Source of the DNA: Emergomyces orientalis
Taxonomy: Eukaryota > Ascomycota > Eurotiomycetes > Onygenales > Ajellomycetaceae
Length of the DNA: 64,000 nt
NCBI GenBank assembly: GCA_002110485.1
Contig: MOWL01000097.1
Coordinates: forward strand, 18,365 to 82,364
Direction: 5' to 3'
The notes beneath the pieces were generated by a model. The model worked only from the letters and a program-made list of their open reading frames with translations. It did not search any database and had not been told where the DNA came from. This document shows, in pieces, positions 59,829 through 64,000 of the stretch; within the stretch, counting starts at the first letter, position 1, and each line of letters opens with the position of its first letter. The position numbers were made by a program, and so were the translations under genes.

Positions 59829-60815
59829 ATGGTGAACTTACGGTCAGGCAACAGTCCTGATCTTACGAGGGAAAATAAGCCGACTAGGCGAGCGGAACGT
59901 ACGCCGGAGAATATTGAAAACGAGCCCTTTCCAACCCCCATTACGGCCCGTAAATTGCCCGCAAGAGCTCCTTCGGAGGAGTCAAGTGCTGATTTCGAAG
60001 ATCCAATGTCGGATATGTCGGATACGGGCTTAGATCGCGATGAACCCACCCAGGAGGCTCAGGTTGAGCATGATGACTCCTTGAGCGCTGAGACCCGGGC
60101 GAGGTTGGAGATTGCGAGGTTGGAGAATGAAACAGCGCGGATTAAGGCTGGTGCTGGTGCGGGGGAGCTCGCAGGCGCCAATATGACGGCTTATTTGAAG
60201 GCCATTAAGGAGTTTCGGCTTCAGGTTCAACTTCTTGAAAAGCCAGTTCTGCTGCTGGGCTCCATGAACTATCCCATGTGGAGGGATGAGGTTCTTCTCG
60301 CGGCGAAGGATTCAGAAACAGATGATATTTTGTTAAATAAGGAGCTGGCCCCGCCTGAGGGGGTCAGTGAGGACGTTGCGAAGCTCTGGAGGGAGCGGAA
60401 TAGCTGGCTGCGTAATTATATGTGGTCAGCGATTTCCGCACAGGCTAGAACTCATTTTACTATACCGAAGGAGAATCAATTGTCTGCCTATATGCTGTGG
60501 TCCATAGTAGAGGAGAACTTCGCTGAACGCCGCATAGTTCGCCGGTTTCGTCTTTTCAATGAGTTCCTGGGTATGACGGCTGAGTCTTGCGGGTCGGATC
60601 GTGCGTTTATTGAGCGTCTCTTAGCCGTACGAACTGAATATAAGCGATTAGATTTTTATATGCCGGATTCCGTCTTCTTTGATCGATTGCTTGCGGGGAT
60701 TCACAGTAGATGGGCCAATCTCATACAAAATAGGATGGATGATATTGAAAAGAGTGGTGAAGATACTCTCCTGGAGAATGATTTTGTGGGTCTATGCCGT
60801 GATATTCTGCTTTGA
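59829..60815 (+). CDS. Copia Gag-like protein
   Basis: The frame runs from the ATG at 59829 for 328 codons. It has an acidic, disordered N-terminus, a helical segment (LEIARLENETARIKAG), then the copia Gag core with LGSMNYPMWRDEVLLAAKD, RNYMWSAISAQAR and LWSIVEENF. It would form the virus-like particle that packages element RNA. The frame ends in TGA, directly followed in the same frame by the zinc-knuckle and protease region. That single stop might be a simple mutation (CGA to TGA) or a translational read-through site. In most copia elements Gag and Pol are in one frame. Confidence 0.85.
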   Translation: MVNLRSGNSPDLTRENKPTRRAERTPENIENEPFPTPITARKLPARAPSEESSADFEDPMSDMSDTGLDRDEPTQEAQVEHDDSLSAETRARLEIARLENETARIKAGAGAGELAGANMTAYLKAIKEFRLQVQLLEKPVLLLGSMNYPMWRDEVLLAAKDSETDDILLNKELAPPEGVSEDVAKLWRERNSWLRNYMWSAISAQARTHFTIPKENQLSAYMLWSIVEENFAERRIVRRFRLFNEFLGMTAESCGSDRAFIERLLAVRTEYKRLDFYMPDSVFFDRLLAGIHSRWANLIQNRMDDIEKSGEDTLLENDFVGLCRDILL

Positions 60816-61568
60816 TTGCCCTCTGGCGGCAGTTCCTCTTCTTCAAAGAACACAAAGGCGCCCGTAAATAATGCGGGTGAGAGCCCTGCTCCATCTGCAT
60901 CAGGCAGGCCAAAATGCTCACATTGCGAGATTGTGGGCCATAATGAGGAGAGCTGTTGGAAAAAGCACCCAGAGAAGCGTCCGTCAGGTTATTCTAATGG
61001 AAAAAGGCGTGGTGGCACCAAGAAGGATAAGAAGAAGGCCAATATTGAGGATTCTTCCAAGAGCCCCGATGACGGCTCTGCTCCTGTACACAGTACGGTT
61101 GAGAAGGTGTTCCATGCTCGTGAAATCGTCCGTGATGATGATATTGCGAATGAGTGGGTTCTGGACTCAGGGTCTGGCGCTCACGCAACACCACGCAAGG
61201 AGCTTGTTAAATGCCATTCAATGAGCTCCAATGTTAAATTGAAAATGGCGGATGGGACCATTGTTCCAGCTGCGGCCGTTGGTACGGTTGAACTGGCGGT
61301 TGATGGGGCGGATGTGTGCCTGGAAGGTGTGCGATTTGCCCCCGAATTAGAAGCAAATATCGTGAGCTTTGGTAAATTAGTCCGCAAGGGCTATACGTTC
61401 AAGCAATTGGCATATGGAGAAGCTCACTTGATTATTATGACCTCTTCTGATCGAATGGTCAGCTTCACTGCTGTTTTGAATGAGAAAGATATCTATGTCA
61501 TTGAAAAGCCTCTGCAAATCCGAGATTTGATTCAATTCGCCATGCCTAATGGTGATTTCGGCCCGTAA
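60816..61568 (+). pseudogene. Copia zinc-knuckle and protease segment
   Basis: It continues in the Gag frame after the TGA. It has a CCHC knuckle (C-S-H-C, His, C within CSHCEIVGHNEESC, about residue 33 of the segment), a Lys-rich linker, and an aspartic protease with the active-site motif VLDSGSGAH. The blocks VKLKMADGTIVPA and ISFG-like IVSFGKL follow. The protease would process the polyprotein. The segment stops at a TAA near 61566-61568; the next coding stretch (from about 61572) is in another frame, so a one-base loss is likely nearby. Confidence 0.8.
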
Positions 61569-62560
61569 ATGCTGTGGATGACTCGCTATTGGCTCTGCCA
61601 TCAATGAATATAAAACCAGTAGAGCTCACGATGCTGCAATGGCATTTGAAGCTGGGTCATCTTAACCACATGGATATAGCGAAGATGGCCGCGGATCCGC
61701 GCATGGGGATGAGGATAAAAGGCTCCAAGGCTCTGCCTTTTTGTAAAACCTGCGTGCAGGCTAAGATGGCTCGTCCTGCTTTTGAGCCCATGATTAGAAA
61801 AGTGAAGCCTGCTGCACGATTATTTATTGATCTTGCGGGCGGTGGGCGTACCTTATTCAATGAGGATGGCGTTCCCCACGTATGGGGGGGCTGATTATTG
61901 GATGAGTATTACGGACGATGCCACGAGATATCGGTGGGCCATTTTAATGGCCACCAAGGGTGAAGCAACCGCGAAACTACGGATTTTATAACGATGATTG
62001 AGACCACTGCGCAGCGATGCGTGGGCTCCTTGCACTGGGATGGTGGTGGAGAATTCAAGAGCGATGAATTTAAAAGCTTTTTGTAAACAGCGAGGCATTG
62101 CCTATGAGACGACTACGCCATATACCCCACAATCAAATGGTCCAGCGGAACGTGCGAACCGCATAATAATCGAAAGAACTAGGAGCTTGCTATTCGATAG
62201 GGCAGCCTAGGGACCTATGGGGTGAGGCCATGCAGGCTGCCGTTATGTTGATCAATATGTCTCCCACCTCTACGAAGCTTTACGGGTGCAAGGAGGGGTC
62301 TCCGCTGACCCCCTTTGAAGCATGGATGGGGGTGCAGCCCACGGCGAATTGGCTGCATAGATGGGGCTGCAAGGTCTACAAGAAGGATCTGCGAGTTACT
62401 AATAAGCTTGCGGATAGAATGGATGGGAAAGAATGGATCTTTGTGGGTTATCAGGGCCTTCATCAAGTTCGCATATGGGACCCTGATGCACGCAGGTTGG
62501 AGATAGCACGAGATGTGGTTTTGATGAAGCTCTCGTGGAGGACATTGTATTCATTAATGC
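61569..62560 (+). pseudogene. Copia integrase segment, several frame breaks
   Basis: The N-terminal zinc-binding HHCC region is clear (WHLKLGHLNH, then CKTCVQAK, up to 61770). The catalytic core follows, with LFIDLAGGG (first Asp), a second Asp in WDGGGEF near 62040 and the Glu in SNGPAERANR near 62150. The C-terminal part has MSPTS and TPFEAWMG. Frame breaks occur near 61875 (beside a run of seven G), 61975, 62205 and 62520. Integrase would insert the cDNA into the genome. As it stands the region encodes no full-length enzyme. Confidence 0.82.
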
Positions 62561-62799
62561 TGCTGCTTCCGGCTCCTCATGAGCCAAATAACATACCGGA
62601 TGAGCTCGATGTTTTGAATCCTGCGGATGGATGGCAGCACTGTCTCCTGCGGCGCCTGGCAAGGGAGCGGCCGCACATCATGAAGATGCTTGTCAATGGG
62701 ATCTGGAGGAGGCCATTGAGCCTACCTATCTTATAAACAGTGATGTTGATCTCCTTAATGAGTCTGACGAGCATGCTAATGATAATGGTGATGAACCCG

Positions 62800-64000
62800 T
62801 GCTTAGTACCCTTACGGACCGTCCCACGACCTTAGCGGAGGCTCGACGGAGCCCTGATTGGCATCATTGGCTCGAAGCAATGAGGAAGGAGGTCGATATG
62901 TTCAATCAAAAGAAAACATATGTTATTACTGAGCGGTCCCCGGATATGGATGTTCTTACGGGTAAATGGGTATATGACCGCAAATTAAATAATAAGGGAG
63001 AAACCATCCGCTTTCGCGCACGATGGGTGGTTCGCGGATTCCTTCAGCAGCGAGGAGTCCATTATACGAAGTCTTACGCTGCTGTTGTCTCTGGTTCTAC
63101 AATCAGAAGCCTATTCGCGATCTCTACGGCGAGGGGATGGAAATCGAAGGCAATTGATTACGTGTCTGCATTCCTTAATGGCGCTGCCACAGGAAGAGAT
63201 GATCTATATGCAGCTCCCGACAGGCATAAAACATGGCAGGGGCAATCTAGTTGGCCTGGTTCGCCAGAGCCTGTATGGGCTGAAGCAAGCTGCGAGGATG
63301 TGGTATTTTCTTGCCACTGAGCATCTCACTTCGATTGGTTTCCGCATATCACCGTATGACGGCGGATTCCTGTATCACCCCATCCGTAAGGTGTATTTGA
63401 CGCTGCACGTTGATGACTGCCGCGTTACGGGGCCCAATGAGCATGATATTGACTGGGTTCTCGATGAGATTGCGAAGCGTTTTGACACCAAAAGAATTGA
63501 CGATGATAAGCCATACTTAGGTATGGAAATTGCGGGCCGTAATGGTGATTTACTGGTCACGCAAACACGCTATATTGATGAGATTCTTGATGATTTTGGC
63601 ATGACTGCAATCAATCCGGCACCAACCCCCATGAATGCTGGCACAAAGCTCCAGTTCTCGCCGGATGAGGATAAGGGCCTTGATGATGATTTTACGGCTA
63701 CGCGATATCGTCAAGGGCTTGGGTCTCTTCAATATCTGGTTACAAGCACCAGACCGGATGTAACGTTCGCGGTAAATTATTTATCGCGATTCAATTCGCC
63801 CAAATAAGGAGTGCTGGGCTGCTTTGAAGCATGTTCTCCGCTATATGAAGAAGACTAGGACTACGGGCATTCTCTATAAGAGGAAATATAGGGACGAAGG
63901 GCTGGCTCCCATGGCCTACGCGGATTCAGATTGGCGCGGTGCAGACCCCCAATATAAATCGACTACGGGCTATATTATAATGATCAATGAAGCTCCCGTA
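62800..64000 (+). pseudogene. Copia reverse transcriptase and RNase H segment, continues past window
   Basis: The RT begins near 62820 (TLAEARRSPDWHHWLEAM) and includes KWVYDRKLN, RARWVVRGFLQ, IDYVSAFLNG, SLYGLKQAARMWY and the catalytic box as LHVDDC near 63410, whose two Asp residues are intact. Connection-region blocks KPYLGMEIAG and RYRQGLGSLQYLV follow. RNase H starts after a frame break near 63800, with AYADSDWRGADPQYKSTTGY at about 63915-63975. Another frame break lies near 63185. The remainder lies beyond the window. Confidence 0.85.

Larger units (their letters stand above)
59829..64000 (+). mobile_element. Ty1/copia LTR retrotransposon, frameshifted, truncated by window edge
   Basis: The domain order is Gag, CCHC zinc knuckle, protease, integrase, reverse transcriptase, RNase H, all on the plus strand. 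Integrase before RT is diagnostic of Ty1/copia as opposed to Ty3/gypsy. The reading frame is interrupted by one in-frame TGA after Gag and by at least seven frame changes, so this copy is not autonomous as read. Base composition is normal and CpG is frequent, unlike the 4.8-10.4 kb island, so RIP has not acted on it. The element continues past 64000 with RNase H. Confidence 0.92.

Noticed and set aside
1..64000. CRISPR arrays, rRNA genes or bacterial operon signals
   Set aside because: None seen; the window is spliced fungal nuclear DNA.

Overview
This window looks like nuclear DNA of a filamentous ascomycete (Pezizomycotina). The genes carry short GT-AG introns of roughly 50-140 bp. The gene families are fungal: verprolin, SURF4/Erv29, Arf1, LSm8, ribosomal protein uL1, fungal-only conserved proteins. 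One transposon-filled block shows the AT-rich, stop-riddled C-to-T/G-to-A decay of repeat-induced point mutation (RIP). Class Eurotiomycetes, perhaps order Onygenales, is my inference from gene-family character and is not proven here.

Layout. 1-4.3 kb: empty flank, then a minus-strand gene for a protein with an internal ubiquitin-like domain, broken by one extra base. 4.8-10.4 kb: a RIP island with relics of a Tc1/mariner-type transposase (+), a Ty3/gypsy chromodomain retrotransposon (-) and a LINE (-). 11-16.5 kb: a bHLH transcription factor and a nucleoside hydrolase, both minus. 18.9-24.4 kb: a membrane-anchored coiled-coil protein and the ER cargo receptor SURF4/Erv29, both plus. 25.7-30.5 kb: a cytochrome P450 and a long disordered fungal protein, both minus. 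34-41.9 kb: LSm8 (-), an F-box-like cysteine-rich protein (+), verprolin (-), a mitochondrial membrane protein (+) and uL1 (-). 42.6-45.1 kb: a conserved fungal protein and a GNAT acetyltransferase, both minus. 46.4-54.2 kb: a CorA-like membrane protein (+), Arf1 (+) and a luciferase-like-domain protein (-). 56.3-57.9 kb: a broken PD-(D/E)XK nuclease-like gene. 59.8-64 kb: a Ty1/copia element running off the right edge, broken by frameshifts but not RIP-mutated.

Most genes are independent housekeeping or accessory genes; no operon-like or biosynthetic cluster is evident. SURF4 and Arf1 both act in early secretory traffic but lie 25 kb apart. Intron-exon structures were read by eye from splice sites and checked by reading-frame arithmetic. 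I did not find a clearly new multi-gene system. The best leads are the ubiquitin-like fusion protein, the two mobile-element populations with different mutation histories, and a 40-bp inverted repeat whose mismatches are all transitions.
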